The notes: generated from the sequence alone by a model not told the origin. 64,000 nt of DNA from Sindora glabra (GCA_020226215.1 CM035236.1:935001-999000); one strand, 5' to 3'. Positions 22,673 to 36,902 are shown, counted from the stretch's first letter. A program made the numbers and translations.

Positions 22673-25636
22673 TTAAAGGACTTGATTGCCAAAGAGCTTG
22701 AATTTGTTGGCATCCAGAATCAATTTTCTAATAGAAGAGAATGCGCCCATGATTCCTGCACCCGTGAAGACGACCATAATGGACACGTTGATCCAATATG
22801 TGAAGGATGATTTTGGAGGCTTATATGTCATGTTGTAGAGAAGCATTGGCAGAACGAAGTCCAGAGGAATGAAGCCAATTGCCCCAACCACACCGTTTAT
22901 GTCTCCGAAAAATGGCAACATTGCCGCCACAAACCCACATATTATCATGTACGTTGTCCTAAGAATTACACGAGGAATCAGGTTTCTTTTGGAGAACACC
23001 CCCTGCCTCACATCGGCCGATTTCTTCTCCATTATCTCGTAAGCTACTTGAGAATAAACCTGTCGTATGTATATATCTGTTAGCAAATTAAGACAGAGAT
23101 TGGCTATATATATATATATATATTGTTAATTAGGTTACCAGGCCAATGGCAAAGAGCTGAAGGAGAACGAATATGATGGCAAGGCCAAGGACCCATGTTG
23201 GAGCCAAAGAAGGTCCATCATCGGGCATTAGACTGTTGAGGATGTTTGCGTTGGCTTTATTTCCAAACACCCAATATCCAGAAACAGCAGCCGAGTAGAA
23301 AGTGACGCATATCACGGAATAACACATGAGGAGTCCTTTGACCATCTTTCCAGTGGCAGGTGGGGCCAGAGTTGCCTGTATCTCTGGCAGTATTCCATTC
23401 CCAAATATTGCTGCAATTATGGAGATGGAAGCAAAGGCACTGAAAACCCTCGCAGATTTTCTAGATTCCAAGGAATAGTCCTTCGGAGGGGCGTTTCTGG
23501 ACAAACCAGCATGGACGGAAGCAGCAACCACCAAAAGAGTGTAGCCGAGGCTGAGGAGCAGCGAACACAAGTTTATGTGTCTCAGGGAATGGAAGGTGGG
23601 AAGCTGAGATAGAACTATCATCACCACTGTCACCATTGCTATAAATTCGTACAATCTCAGGGATCCATGCGGTGAAATATGGGAGTACATTATCTTCCAA
23701 CACCATCAAAAAACACTCCTCATTCAGATTTTCCAGCTACATATCTATTTTCTTATTCAAAATGCTAATATTATTATAAAATATAGGTTAGAATAAACAT
23801 GTGGTGGTTTACAGGTTTAGGTTGATCCCTCTCCTAGCCAGGAACCTATGGCGTTTTTATCCGTTGAAATACATCCTTCTCCAAACTTAAGATCATCTGG
23901 CAACCAAATTAATTAAAATTGGGCAATAAATCGTACAAAATTTAATGCGAATAAATATCAAAATTAAAAAAAAAGATCATGAATAAAAAGAGATTTATTA
24001 TATAATAAAAAGATTACAAGATAATAATTCTAGAATTTTTTTATTATATAATCTTATAACTTCTTAATCATTTTTCTTATATTTCTCATAAATTTCTATC
24101 CGCACTCACCTTATATTTTTTTTTATATTTAAAATTTTTGTTTGACAAGAAATTATAAAAAAAAGGCTAACTTAAATAAGAAGGCAATTCGTAATAAAAA
24201 AATAATAAATAATTAATAACAATTATAATCTAAATCAAATTTAACATAAAAATGAAATTGATCTCATTTTCTTTTTAATTATTTTTTTGTTACCTTAAAG
24301 AAAAGAAAAATAGACACAAAATATTCTGCCAATTTCATCTTATTATATACGAACAAAGATTTTGAATCCCATTGCATATTAAAAATTTATCTCTATTTTC
24401 CTTCTCCTTCGGTATAACAATAAAAAGAGCAAAATAAAAAGAGAGGGATCCAAATTCAACGCAAATTAAATTTGGTTGGACTGGACTGACCCCACTAGTT
24501 CTGCAATCATTTAAATATTTCTCATCTTCAGACTCGAATTTCGTCCTTCAACCTTCCTTACCCAACATTTGGACCCATAATTTGGTGGTAAGCCCACAAT
24601 TCATTGCTTGTTACGGGGAGCAACTTCCAACTCCCAACTTACTAACAATAACAATAACCAAACATCCCGAGTAAATTCCTTACTTAGAATAGCTGCATAA
24701 TTTAGATACAAACTTTATATTTCATTGTGTGAAATCTGACTAGTTGATACCTAATTAAAATGGAATGTGATAATACAACTAAGTAAAATAATATAAAGCA
24801 AACCTCAAGGCATTGGCCAGCAAATAGAATTGATCCCACCCCAATGCCAGCGTTGATGGCCCCTTGAATAAATATTACAAAATAGAACAGCCAACCAGAT
24901 CCTGTTATCACATCAAACAAATGCCACTTGTTAGCTTTAATGATACGTTACGTTGCACTGAGCACAAGTCACGCAACTGCAGAGCTGCTTTTATTTATAT
25001 ATATCCTAAACTGTAAAACGACGAGTGGATCAAACTTCTCTCGTCGTTAACACAAAAAGATGCAACGCTGCGATTAATTTAACAAAGTCTTCGGACATGA
25101 CGGGACGTATAGAATTTTAATGCGTGCAAAATTAAATAGAAACCGACTACGACCCCCCCCCCCTTATTTTTGTTGTTCGTTAAAATAAAATAAATAAATG
25201 AATAAATAAATGATGCAGTTGAGAGGAGTTCGCATTCATTCACACCCAAGACATCAGCGGCCAGCTCCCGGAAACGGATGTGGCGGCGGCCGGATTTCTC
25301 GCAGTGTTCGAGCACTTTGGACATTAAATAGTATGAGTAGAAGGTGACCACGCCCATCACCGTTAAGCACAAGAATCCCAATCCCCACCCTAATCCTCCG
25401 AAGACATACGGCAACGTCAGTATGGTGGGTCCCACGATCGCCGTCGTTAAATGGAAACCCGCATGCCACCATTCACCTGTAACTAACACTATTAATGGAA
25501 TTGGAGAAAACAAACTAAACCAAACACCATGATGACTGGATTATTAATTACCTTTTGACTGGAGGACGAAGGCGGCTCCGGCGTCCTCCTCACGGCGGCT
25601 CTCGGTGATGGGGTCGCCTTTGGGAGGCTCCGCCAT
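22673..25636 (-). CDS. Amino acid/GABA transporter, AAAP family (probable GABA transporter 2 type)
   Basis: Five minus-strand exons: 25552-25636, 25246-25476, 24804-24901, 23139-23693 and 22673-23059. All are GT-AG, and phases close to 451 aa. The protein opens MAEPPKGDPITESRREEDAG, then GEWWHAGFHLTTAIVGPTIL, the usual start of the first membrane helix. It carries about ten to eleven hydrophobic segments, NGILPEIQATLAPPATGKM in the middle, GYWVFGNKAN, and FGDINGVVGAIGFIPLDFVL near the C-terminus. The segment FRELAADVLGSGWLFYFVIF fits the Arabidopsis At5g41800 group better than GAT1 (At1g08230). Members are proton-coupled carriers of GABA or amino acids at the plasma membrane; the substrate here is inferred. 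Intron 3 is 1.1 kb and AT-rich; intron 2 holds an 11-base C-run at 25153-25163. The gene looks intact. Confidence 0.93.
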
Positions 25637-25730
25637 GGACGAAAGTTCAGTGAAAAACAAGAGAGAATGAGAGAGCCGAGATGTGGTTCGGAATCCCAGG
25701 TTGCTCTAAGGCTTGCGTTGGGTTTTCAAT

Positions 25731-25740
25731 TTTATATAAT
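25731..25740 (-). promoter_or_regulatory. TATA box of the GABA-transporter-like gene
   Basis: On the minus strand the sequence reads ATTATATAAA about 95 bases upstream of the start codon at 25636. With initiation some 30 bases downstream, the 5' UTR would be about 65 bases. A partial copy of this promoter lies 1 kb further upstream (see 26723-26842). Confidence 0.6.
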
Positions 25741-25912
25741 GGGCGGCAATTTTATAGGAGAAACCTCGAGCCAGTATGCAGCTAACCTTTGATGGAATTA
25801 ACAAGAAAAAATAAAAAATAAAAAAATCATGGATGATATGAAGACAGAATATAAACAGAATAACATTTATCTAAATCCCCAAAACTAGAGCCACAACGTG
25901 CAAATCTTCACG

Positions 25913-27405
25913 AAGCGCTTTTCCCCTTTTAAAGAGTTATTAGAAGATCAGAATCACTGTCTGAAGCGATTCCTGATCTCTTATTTCAAAAACATGAAAA
26001 TCCCCTGCAAAATTATTTTTTTGGAGTACATCAGTTTGTTTAATGAGAGTTTCTCTTGCGGAGATAATCGCTTTGCAAAACGTTTTTATAATACCCAAGT
26101 TTATATTCATCCTTTTTTTTGTCCTATTCAAATTATTCTAATTTTAAATTTTGAAGTATTTCTTTTAAATAGTGGTAGTATTTAAAATTTTTCTCATTTG
26201 ATCAAACTGTAAATAAGTAAATTAATTATTTGTATATATACTTGTCTAAAATGTTATCTATTTTATTTTGCAATAAAAATTAAAAAATTCAATATTTTTT
26301 CAATGATAATTACGATATATTTTCTTACTTAGATTTTTGTTTTGAAATTAATTTAAATGGTTTTTATGATAATTTTTTCATGAAATTGAAGATATTTAAT
26401 TATTGTGGATATGATCATTTAGGAAGATATATATATATATATGTACGTGTGTGTCTTTTAATAAATAACTTCTTTAAAATTCATAGAATTATTAGGTATT
26501 TACTTTTGAGCCAATAAATCTAACGGGTTATCGTGTATTTTATCAGTGACTTTGATCCTATTTTTATAATTGTTTTCTTAGGAATCAATGGCTGAAAATT
26601 TTAGACGCAATTAGGAACAATCTACTTCAGAAGCATAGGATATTTACCCCTAGCTACCTAAAATCAAGGTATAATGAAAATCAAGTGGGAGAAAATATGT
26701 GGTGCGAATCTGAATTTGCTATATAGTGGGCGGCAACGTCGGTATAATGGGCGACAAGTTTAGTGTGCAGTCAACCTTTGATGAAATTACAAAATAGCAT
26801 TTATCTAAATCCACGAAACTATAGCCAAAGCGTGCAAATCTTGTTTTGTCTAAGTCTTGTCGTTTGATATAGATAAGTATCATAAACTATGATTATCAAT
26901 TTCTTTTATGGTATGATCATTCAGTTTGAATCATGCATGGTTAGTGCACTTTTGGATAATAATCCGATCTTTTTTTCTTAATTTATTGAGACGTGCATTA
27001 ATTTTTGCTTTGAAATTATTCTCTCAAATCACATGGAAACATAATTTCATTTTACAGTATATTTACTTTTGAGAAATGGGCATACTTTTATAGCTTTAAA
27101 AATATGTTTTTTTATAAATAAATAGTGGTTAAATAGAGAAACTATATAGTGAATTAAAGTATTAATAAATTTATCTCCTCTCAATAAGAACTTTTTTTAA
27201 AGAATTTGAACTTCTATCTGTTGATATGCCAAGTTGGCTTAAAATTGATATTCTTTTTATAATATATTCACCTTAAAAAGTTGATATTTTAGGCAAACAA
27301 GAAAATTATCTTTTTATTTTGAGATAAAATGAGACCAAGACAATCACTAGAGATGACAGACCTTTAAAACAAAGGAAGTTGAGTTACGAATACTGCTTAT
27401 TATAG
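25913..27405. other. Upstream intergenic region of the transporter gene
   Basis: Apart from the promoter duplicate above, the stretch is AT-rich and without a convincing gene. The 95-codon plus-strand frame at 25898-26185 has low-complexity composition and no motif. A short (TA)n tract lies near 26430. Confidence 0.4.
26723..26842 (-). repeat. Partial duplicate of the transporter promoter
   Basis: The segment with gtgggcggcaa, tataatgggcg, gcagtcaacctttgatg-aatta and catttatctaaatcc..aaact..agcc (about 26723-26842) matches 25735-25912, next to the transporter TATA box. A run of about 55 bases present in the proximal copy is missing here. The order and orientation are the same, so this is a direct duplication about 0.95 kb apart. 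Confidence 0.75.
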
Positions 27406-28445
27406 AATTCATACCTAATGAATCCACATCTGAATCATAATATTTTAGAGAGCTTGATTCCTATTATTACTTTATTTTAAGTTTATATAATAAAATTTAA
27501 CATTAATTGTCATTTAATATATTAAACCCATAAATTATTCCTACTTATTCATAAATTTCTTTTAAAATTATGATATGATTGATATGAAACCTATGAATTG
27601 AGTTAATAATAAAAGAGGAATTAAGGCCATAAATACCTAAATTCTGCTATAACCAAGTAATTCTTCTTATTTCCTTAGTATACTAATCAACATTAGTATA
27701 TTCTCATTAATATCATGAATCATTAGAAGAAATTTTCATTATAGATTTTGGTATCCCTCTATCGTAACCTCCTACTTGCTTTCTCTCTCTATTAGGAAAC
27801 TAAGTTTGCAAAATTGATAAGATAAAATGAGATTAGGGTAGCTATTAAAGTTAAGGAACTACTAAAATAAACTAGATTGGATCATGAATTTTACTAAAAT
27901 ATAGTATTTAGGCTTTTTTTTTTTTTGATAGGCCTATTAAACTTTTTTTGTATAATCTGATTAATAATCGAGCCGGGTCAGGCCGGGCTAGGCTAGCTGG
28001 CCTACTTATATTAATTAATTAATCATAATATAATTATATATTAAAAATAATTATATCTAATTATTTTTAATATAAAAATATTAATTTAATATAATTAAAT
28101 AATTTATATATCTAAATATCATATTATCATTTTAAATGTATATTTTTATTTTAAAAATTAATTTTTTACCTAAAAATAAAAAAAAATTATTTGGATTATT
28201 GGTTGGGCCTTTAGGCTATATATTTAAAAAGTCAAGCCTGGCTAGGCCAAACTTATTTAAAAAATACTTAGGTTAGGCCGAGTTCGGGCCATAAATTTTA
28301 TACAATTTGGCCTGCACGATCGGATCTGAAGCCTAATCGGCCTAACCTATCTATATATCTAATTCATGCTTAATGAACTTACATTTGAATCATAATATCT
28401 TACAAGTCCCGATTCCGATTATCACTTTATTTTGAATCCATATAA
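27406..28445. repeat. Direct repeat pair around a GGCC-word element
   Basis: 27406-27540 recurs at 28361-28445 plus 30403-30435, where the second copy is split by the long-TIR element. Between the copies, at about 27935-28350, lies a block full of GGCC words (gagccgggtcaggccgggct at 27970; ggcctaacctat near 28340) around an AT-rich core. These words resemble the ends of the hAT-like element at 55.8 kb in style, not in sequence. The block is probably another non-autonomous element; exact ends and target duplication are unclear. Confidence 0.55.
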
Positions 28446-30402
28446 TAAAATTTAGGAAAAATGCAAAGTACCCCTTCAACTATGAAATGGTTGAATTTTA
28501 CTCCTTCAAATTATAGAAATAGATAAATAACCCCTTGAAATTATGCAAAACTTGGATTCTATCCCCACCATTAGTAATTTAATAAAAAATATTAAAAAAA
28601 TTATAAATTAATTCCATCAATTATGAAACATTTATATTTTGCTCCTACTAACTTTTAAAATTTATAAATTAATCCTTTAAATATATAAAATTTATGATTA
28701 ATACCTATTATCTACTTAATTAACTTCTTTTATTAAATTATATGAATTTAAAAAAATTTAAGCTTGAATCATAACATTATTATGTATTATATTATCACAT
28801 TATTTTTTTATGCATAATTCTTATGTTCTATAATTAATAAAAATCAAGTTAAATATATAAAATTTTATATAAAAACTTAAATTATATTAAATAAAAATAC
28901 TAAAAACTTAATATTTTGATTTTATATAATCATATTCAATTTAATTTTAATACCATAATAATTATAGTAATGATGAATAATAATTACTTCTTTGTCACTT
29001 ACGTTTTTTTTATATTTTGCTTTATTAAAATTTAATAATTATATAGTATATGAGTTATTTTTATTCTATTCTTTTAAAATTTATAATCTATTATAATACT
29101 CATATTTACACTAACACATTTATTTTTACAAAGAGATTATATCAACTAATAAATTTAATTTTTGTATATTTTTTTTCAATAAAATTTTTGACAGAAAGTG
29201 GGAAGCTTGGAGAAATAAAGTCATTGAGGAGGGAAGTGCATATTTTAGTAGTAAACAATGACCAAATAAAATTTAACTCAAAACCAATATGGTGTAAGGA
29301 TTGAAGAAACATCTAATTTTTCTTCAAATAAATGTGTAATCTTGTATAAAACAAGATAATCTAAAACTCTATTCAATCTTTCTTAAAAATTTATATTAGT
29401 TAGGCTTCTTTTTGTGATAGAAAATAAATTTCAATGAATGTTTGTTTTAATTTTTGGAAAGGATTTTTATATTCCTTTTGGAAAAAATGTAAATATAGTA
29501 AATTTATTAACTAATATAATATCTTTCTAAAGATAAATGTATTGGTCTAAATATGAGTATTACAATGAATTTTAAATTTTAAAAGAGTAAAATAAAGATA
29601 ATTCATATATTTTATAATTATTAAATTTTAAATAAAGTAAATTATAAAAAGAAACACTCAAGCGACAAAGTAAAAATCATTATCCATCATCATTATGATT
29701 ATTATGGTGTTAAAATTAAATTAAATATGATTATATAAAATAAAAATATTAATTTTTTAGTATTTTTATGTAATATAATATTTGTATTTACTTCACTTTT
29801 TATTTAATATTTTCATTTTATATTCCATGAAATAAGTGACTAATTCAATAAAAAAATTAAATAGTGACAATTAATGTTGAGTAATACTAATAATATGAAT
29901 TACAATATTATTATGTATTAATTTATTGTATTATTTCTTACACATAATTTTGTAACTCATTTTCAAATTTTTAATTAAAATTTTATATATTTAACTTAAA
30001 TTTTATTAATTATATAATATAACTATTATACATAAAAAATAATATGATAATCTAACATGTAATAATATTATGATTCAAGCTTAAAAACTTTTTAAAATTC
30101 ATGTAATTTAATAAAAAAAGGTTAATTAAATAGATAATGAGTGTTAATTATAAGTTTTATACAATTAAGAGATTAATTTACAAATTTTAAAATTAGTAGG
30201 AGTAAAATATAATTATTTCATAATTGATGGGGTTAATTTATAATTTTTCTTAATATTTTCTATTAAATTACTAACAATGGGGTAAAATCTAAATTTTTCA
30301 TAGTTTCAAGGGGTAATTTACTTATTTTCATAGTTCGAGAGTATAAAATCCAATCACTCTCATAGTTGGAGGGAGTAATTTATATTTTTTTCCTAAATTT
30401 TA
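28446..30402. mobile_element. Long-TIR (MULE-type) non-autonomous element with 9-bp target duplication
   Basis: The element proper is 28455-30393 (1939 bp). It begins GGAAAAATGCAAAGTACCCC and ends in the inverted counterpart ...TTTTTTTCC. The left arm (28455 to about 29185) pairs with the reverse complement of the right arm (about 29480-30393) along some 700-900 bases with moderate divergence. A unique centre of about 290 bases remains. The flanks are TAAAATTTA (28446-28454) and TAAATTTTA (30394-30402), a 9-bp target duplication with one mismatch. A paralogous copy of the flank at 27406-27540 shows the empty site: TAAAATTTA at 27491-27499 followed directly by acattaattg. Long arms and a 9-bp duplication are the Mutator-like signature. 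No transposase is encoded; the 84-codon frame at 29050-29304 is arm sequence. Confidence 0.85.
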
Positions 30403-30969
30403 ACATTAATTGTTATTTAATATATTAATGTGAGGTTTACCTTAAAATTTCTAACAAAATTTTGATAATATATTTATAAAATACAGGAAAATAATAAATA
30501 AAAATAATTAATAAGTGAATTAAATCATCACGTGATCTTTTAAACTTATTTGATTCAAATAAATGCATGTATCTCGATGAAAATTTCCTAAATTTCAAGA
30601 CGTGAAAGATCGCCTTTTTTCCTTAAAAAAAAATCAAGAAGTGAAGGAATTATAAATGAAGGGAGCAAATGATGATTTACAAGCCTCATATCATCCCCCT
30701 TTTTATATCATAAAAACTTAACGTTATTTTAGTAATAAACTCTAACTAAATCTCCTTTATTTTTTTTTATAAAATATTAAGATAGAGATTATATTTTATT
30801 ATTTAATATTAAATCTAAAGAATTTGAAAAAATAATTTTTTATATTTTAAAAAAAATCTTTCTTTCATTATTATACCTTTAATTTTTTTAATTATTAATA
30901 TAAAGTAGTATATTACTTCTTCATTAATATATATATAATATCTTCATAAAAAAATATTTTCCAACAAAA

Positions 30970-31285
30970 TAAATAGATTTGAATATATTTGAGATATCAT
31001 GTTAAGAGTTAAAAGTTAGTTAAGAAAAATGTTTCATGCACTGAGTTATTTTGAAAAGGAAAAGTCTTATCTTAATAAATTTCAGATAAAATTAATTGAT
31101 TCTCTAACTTTAAATAGATTTGAATATATTTGAGACATCATGTCAAAAGCTAAAAGTTAGTTAAGAAAAATGTTTGATGCACTGAGTTATTTTAAAAAAG
31201 AAAAGTCTTATCTTAATAAATGGAAAAGTGTTATCTTAATAAATTTCAGATAAAATTGCATAATTGATTCTCTAACTTTAATTAA
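30970..31285. repeat. Tandem duplication, period about 141 bp
   Basis: Copy one starts aaatagatttgaatatattt at 30971 and copy two at 31112. Both include agttagttaagaaaaatgtt and cactgagttatttt. The second copy carries an extra small duplication (cttatcttaataaatg ... gttatcttaataaat). Confidence 0.8.
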
Positions 31286-32289
31286 AGTTTTTATTTTGGT
31301 CTTTTAAATTTTATTTAAAGTAAATTTATATTTAAATTTTTTTATTAATGTATAATGTTACTCAATAACTTAACACATTTAGAGTTTAGAGTTTAATGTT
31401 AATTAGTAACCTAACATAATTATGATTTTTAATAGAGATGCTTATATATCATCCAACTTACCATCTTACATGACCCATATGAATCAAATTTATATATTTT
31501 TATTAAACACTTTTGATCTTCATAACTTTCACTAAAGTTTTGATTTTATTTCATGAATTTTATTTGAAGTAGACTTATCCTTTAACTTTCTAAAGATAAT
31601 GAGAAGAATAAATGCCAAGCAAGGATTGTTTTGAAAAAATTAAATTATTGTTGGCACAAGCACCAACTAAGTTTTTTCAATAAAATTGATATAAGAAAAA
31701 AAGCTGCCTAAAAAAATATCGTACAAAATAAATTAAGTCAAATAGCAAACTTATGTATAATAAAGAAGAAATGAATGGAATCGAATTTGAAACTAATCAC
31801 TATAACTGCAAGGAATTAGATAATTATGAATAAGAAAAGTAGGATAATTTTATTTCATATAAAACTTCAAAGACAAAATTGAAATGTTAGTAAAAATTAG
31901 ATGAATAAAAGTTTTTTTTTTCTTTCTTGCTATAAGAATAATGAAAGCATTACTTATGTGGGCTATACAAGATGTCATGTAAGCATATTCATTAAAAAAA
32001 CCCTAATGGTGCTAAATTGTTAAATAACATTATATATTTTTTAAAAAGTTAGATAAAATTTAAAGAATAAGATTGAAATTTTAATAAAAATAAAGTATAA
32101 AAATTTCGTTTTTACTATTAATTTCCTAATTTATTTTTTGTAATTTTATTCATTTTCTTTTAGTCATCTCACATTTTATATCCTAATGACGTAAACCTTA
32201 CTTTTCTAGTATTATACATTTTTTTATGGCGGTTGCACGTTGTTGTATTGTTTGCTTATTTTCATTAATTCAACATATATAACATTAAA

Positions 32290-33110
32290 AATCTATTTTA
32301 GTCCTTGTTAGACGAAGTAAGATTAAATTTTTATCAATTTTATATATTACTAAAGGTTTGAATTAATTTGATCCTTATAAAATTTAAAATCCTCATATTT
32401 TATTCCTTCCGTACAGTAATTCAGTATTTCATTTCATATATTAAAATGAAATTATAAAGTCTATTTTAGTCCAGATTAAATTTTTATTAATTTCATCTAT
32501 TACTAAAGGTTTGAATTAATTTAATCCTTATAAAATTCAAAATCCTCATATTATATTCCTTCCGTACAATAATTCAATATTTCATTTCATATAGGAAATT
32601 TAAGTATTTTTAATCTTACAAGACTAAGTTAATATAAATTTTTAATCAAGTAAAAAATTAACTTTTAAATAGGTTTTTAGTATAATAATCATATATATAT
32701 ATATAATTAACTTTTAAATCATTGACTAAAAACTTATTTTGACTCTTTTAAGATTGAATTTTCATCAATTTCATCTATTATTAAAAGTTTGTATTAATTA
32801 GACCTTTATAAATTTCATATTTTATTCATTCCGTACAGTAATTCAGTATTTCATTTCATATAGGAAATGACTAAATTTAAGTATTTTTAACTTTGCAAGA
32901 CTAAGTTAATATAAATTTTTAATCAAGTAAAAAATTAACTTTTAAATAGGTTTTTAGTACAGTAATCATATATATAATTAATAACTTTTAAATCATTGAC
33001 TAAAAACTTATTTTGAATCTTTTAAGATTGAATTTTCATCAATTTCGCCTATTATTAAAGTTTGTATTAATTTATAAAATCAAAAACTCAAATTTTAATC
33101 ATTTCATACA
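32290..33110. repeat. Tandem array with three copies of an AT-rich unit
   Basis: An anchor close to attccttccgtacagtaatt occurs at about 32402, 32554 and 32823. The later two copies share a longer downstream part (aagactaagttaatataaat, then aggtttttagta and a TA-rich stretch, then tcattgactaaaaacttatt). Spacing is 152 and 269 bases. No coding frame is involved. Confidence 0.75.
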
Positions 33111-36100
33111 TAAAATAAAATACTAATTACTACATGAAAAGATTAAAATTTTAAAATTTTTAATTAAAGATAAATTTGATAAAATTAATAAAAATTTAAT
33201 TTTATAAAGATCAAAATCGATTTTTACTCTAGATCATTATATTCTATTGAGTAAATTAAATTTTTATTTTTAAATATCTTCATTGCTTTATTTATGAATT
33301 AGTTTAAAATTAATTTTACCAAATAATTTCAATACGGTGAATTCACTGCTTATACATTATTGCATATAGATATGTAATATCATAAATATAATTAATTAAA
33401 TTTTAAATCATTATATTTTTATTGTTAAATATCTTCATTGCATTATTATAATTAACCCTGAATAAATATGAATATGAGTTATTTATGAATTAGTTTAACA
33501 ACTTTATCAAACAATTAATGGTTATGTCGATACTTATAATAATTTATCTGAAATTATAAATGAACTTTATGAGTAGCATAAACTATTTGTGACTTGTAAA
33601 CGAACTTGAGCCTTAAAATATAAAATATAATATCTCTCTATATATATTTTATTTATTGTTTATGATTTAATTACTTAATTTATCGGTTCATTTTGATTAG
33701 AATTTAAATAAACTAATTATCGGTTCATTTAATTACTTAATATCAAATAATTTTAATACAATGAGTTACCTTGATGCTTATAATTTATCTGAAATTACTT
33801 AATATCTCAAATTATTTAAATAAACTGTAAGCGGCATGAAGTTTTTATGAATTGTAAGCAAACTTGAGTCTCAAAATATAACGGTGAGGTCTTTCATGGG
33901 CAAAATTTCAAGGCACGAATAGCTGTACTTATTGACCAATAACTGTTAAATATGTGGTAATAAGTTACCTAAATTTTTAAGTTTTATACACTTTATGTTT
34001 ATGGTTCTTAGAAAGTATTTATTATGAAATGACCCAAAAAATAGTTATATTGGAAGATTTTATCTAATTTCTATAAAATATTTTATATTAATTATTTATG
34101 TAAAATATTAATTTATTTAATTTTATTATTTTATTATAATTATATTTTTATAAATAAAATTGATAAATTTTATAAGAAATAAATTATTTAATCATAAAAT
34201 ATTGTAATATAATTTTTTTAGTTAAATAAAATAAAATTTAAAAGAAACAATAATTGAAAGTAATTTTTTTATGGGATATGGGTTTTCCCTTCAATGGTTG
34301 GCAAATTTGGCAATAAAAGATAAAACTCCGATGCGTGTGCATCTAAAAATAGGAGAAGCAAATAATGTTGGAATGGAAGGTATATCATGTTATATTTATG
34401 TTTTTAAATATTTTATTTTAATTATTTTATCAATAATATTATTTTTAATAATAAAATTTTTATTTATCATAAATTTATTAAATAAAATATTATTATAAGC
34501 AATATATAAGATTATATTTAGATATTAATATATTACATGCAACTAATTTTTATAATTTTTATTTTAACTAATTAAATTTTTTGATAGAAATCATGTTATT
34601 ATTTTTTAATATAATGTAATTTTTTTCAATTTTTGTTCTTTTAAATTACTTAGGCATGTATATAAAGTCAAGAAATACCAAGAAACTGTTATTAAAAAGC
34701 CAACATCCATTCATAGATACTTACTTATTTTTCTATATTTAAATATGTTTCACCTAAAAATTTGAAAAAAAATATAAATGATTTGTTATTATAATTTTAA
34801 CATAATGCAAATAGATTATATTTGGACTTCATACATTAAATTATTAGTTATATTTTTTTTCTTGATGTTAATCTATGTTTTCTTCACAATTTCACATATT
34901 ACCTAAGGAAATTGAATTTCATCTCATTTATTTTTTATTTTATTTTATACAAAAATTAATAATAATAATAATAATAATTAAATTAATAAAATAAATATTT
35001 CATATAGTGGAATTAATTTATGGTAATTAATTTATTATGCATACATTCATACGTTTTTCCCCCTCATCTTGATGGTTTTAACAAGGGCAATAGCAATGCA
35101 TTAAGTTATAGTTAAAGGAAAACATTTAAAGATGCAATATATATTATATATAAGAAAGTTAACAGTACCCGTGTGAGTGAATCCCCATATAACCACAGAT
35201 TTGGATTCGTCTCTAACTATATGTTTTATAACATTAATATTTATTTTATAATTTATATCAAACAAAACGTAATTATCTATTCTCATTGTTGGATTTTGTT
35301 GGATTTTAAGTTTTTTCATTAAAAAGATATTTAATAATTAGTTATATTTTTATTTAAAAATAAAAATGAGTTGATGAAAGATAACATTATGTTTGGACTT
35401 AAAAATTGGTAGTTCAATTACTAAAAAATTTAAATTTTATATGTTAAAATATTTTGTTTAGCAATAAATAGATATCCATGCTTGGATTGGAAACCTAAGT
35501 TGGATGCTTTGTCCACTGACAGAGTGAGTAATTCACCATTGCTGGGTATCTTGATGCGGCCATCCCCCATGTTATGTCAAAGTTTGAGTTCAAGTTACCA
35601 GCAAAGAGCTTAAAAAAATGAAACTATAAGCATTATTTTTCATCAAGTCCTTCGATATTATTCCAATTAAATGTTAAATAAATAAATTCACTATTGATCT
35701 AATATTATATTATTAAGATATATTTTACAATTAATTTTTATAAAAAAAATTAATACACTTATCAAAATTTAAATAGAATAGGAATAATATTAAATTTTCA
35801 ATATTAAGTAAAAAAATTTCTTTATTACACACGAGAGAATCTTACTCTCGTGTCAATTAACATTTAATTTCTAGGATTTAAATTTTAATTTGTTTATAAA
35901 AAAAGATATCTTAGGGAAACATAAGATAGAGAAGAATTAAAATGGATTTATAATTTTAACAATTTATAATTTATCTTAATGCTATACCTTTATTCTTTCA
36001 CTTATAGAGTAAATAGTTTTATATAAAATTTAACATATAAGCTGAAATTTTTGGATAAATTATATAATACATTTAAAATTTTCTAATATAGTATAAATCA

Positions 36101-36902
36101 TGATTGTATAATTTATCTTATATTAGATTTTATGTTATGTACCAAATAAAATTTCAATAATATACTCTTGCATTTTAATTATTCTTTAATTTATTTAGTA
36201 TTTTTTAATTATGTATTTTAATGATATATGTTATTATTGAAGGTAAAAATTCTTACTAGTAGTGATAAAAAATAATAGTAGTTATGTTAATAACTTAATA
36301 TATAAGAAAGTTTTCATTTTTACTGAGCTATTGATTTTAAATACATTGTTGGGATAAATGCTAACTACTATTGAGTGGCAAGAGAATTAATAATTATTTT
36401 CTTATTTTTGTAATTTGTTAGTATAATTTTTTATTATTATTTTCATTCTTTGCCTCATAAATTAACTTATCAACTTAGTTCATACAAAGTATGATCCTAA
36501 GTTCAAAATCTATACATAATGGAGAATAAAATACCATTGCACCACTAAAATGTTAACAAATTATACATAACATTATAAAACTTATGTCAAGAATTAATAA
36601 TTTGCAATTAAATAAATAATTATTTTTAATTTTGTTTCTAAATATTTAAGTGTCTACACAATTAAATGAATAGAGATTAAAATTTAAGCTTACAAAATTA
36701 AGTGCTAAATATTATTTAACAATTACAAATTGGTAGAAAACAAAAATCTGAAACAATTACTCTTAATAAGTTGCCAATTTTGTGAGATCAAAATTCAGCA
36801 GACCAAAATATCACAAGTGGTCAAGGCATGGATAGCTGTCCTTTTACTAAGGCAGCATAGAATGTGCCAATATAAATTTGTGATATTTATAAGTCTAAAT
36901 AA

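Noticed and set aside
25898..26185. 95-codon plus frame upstream of the transporter
   Set aside because: Low-complexity, with no motif; the opposite strand is open too.
29050..29304. 84-codon frame in the long-TIR element
   Set aside because: Mostly terminal-repeat sequence with AT-rich codons; no transposase motif.
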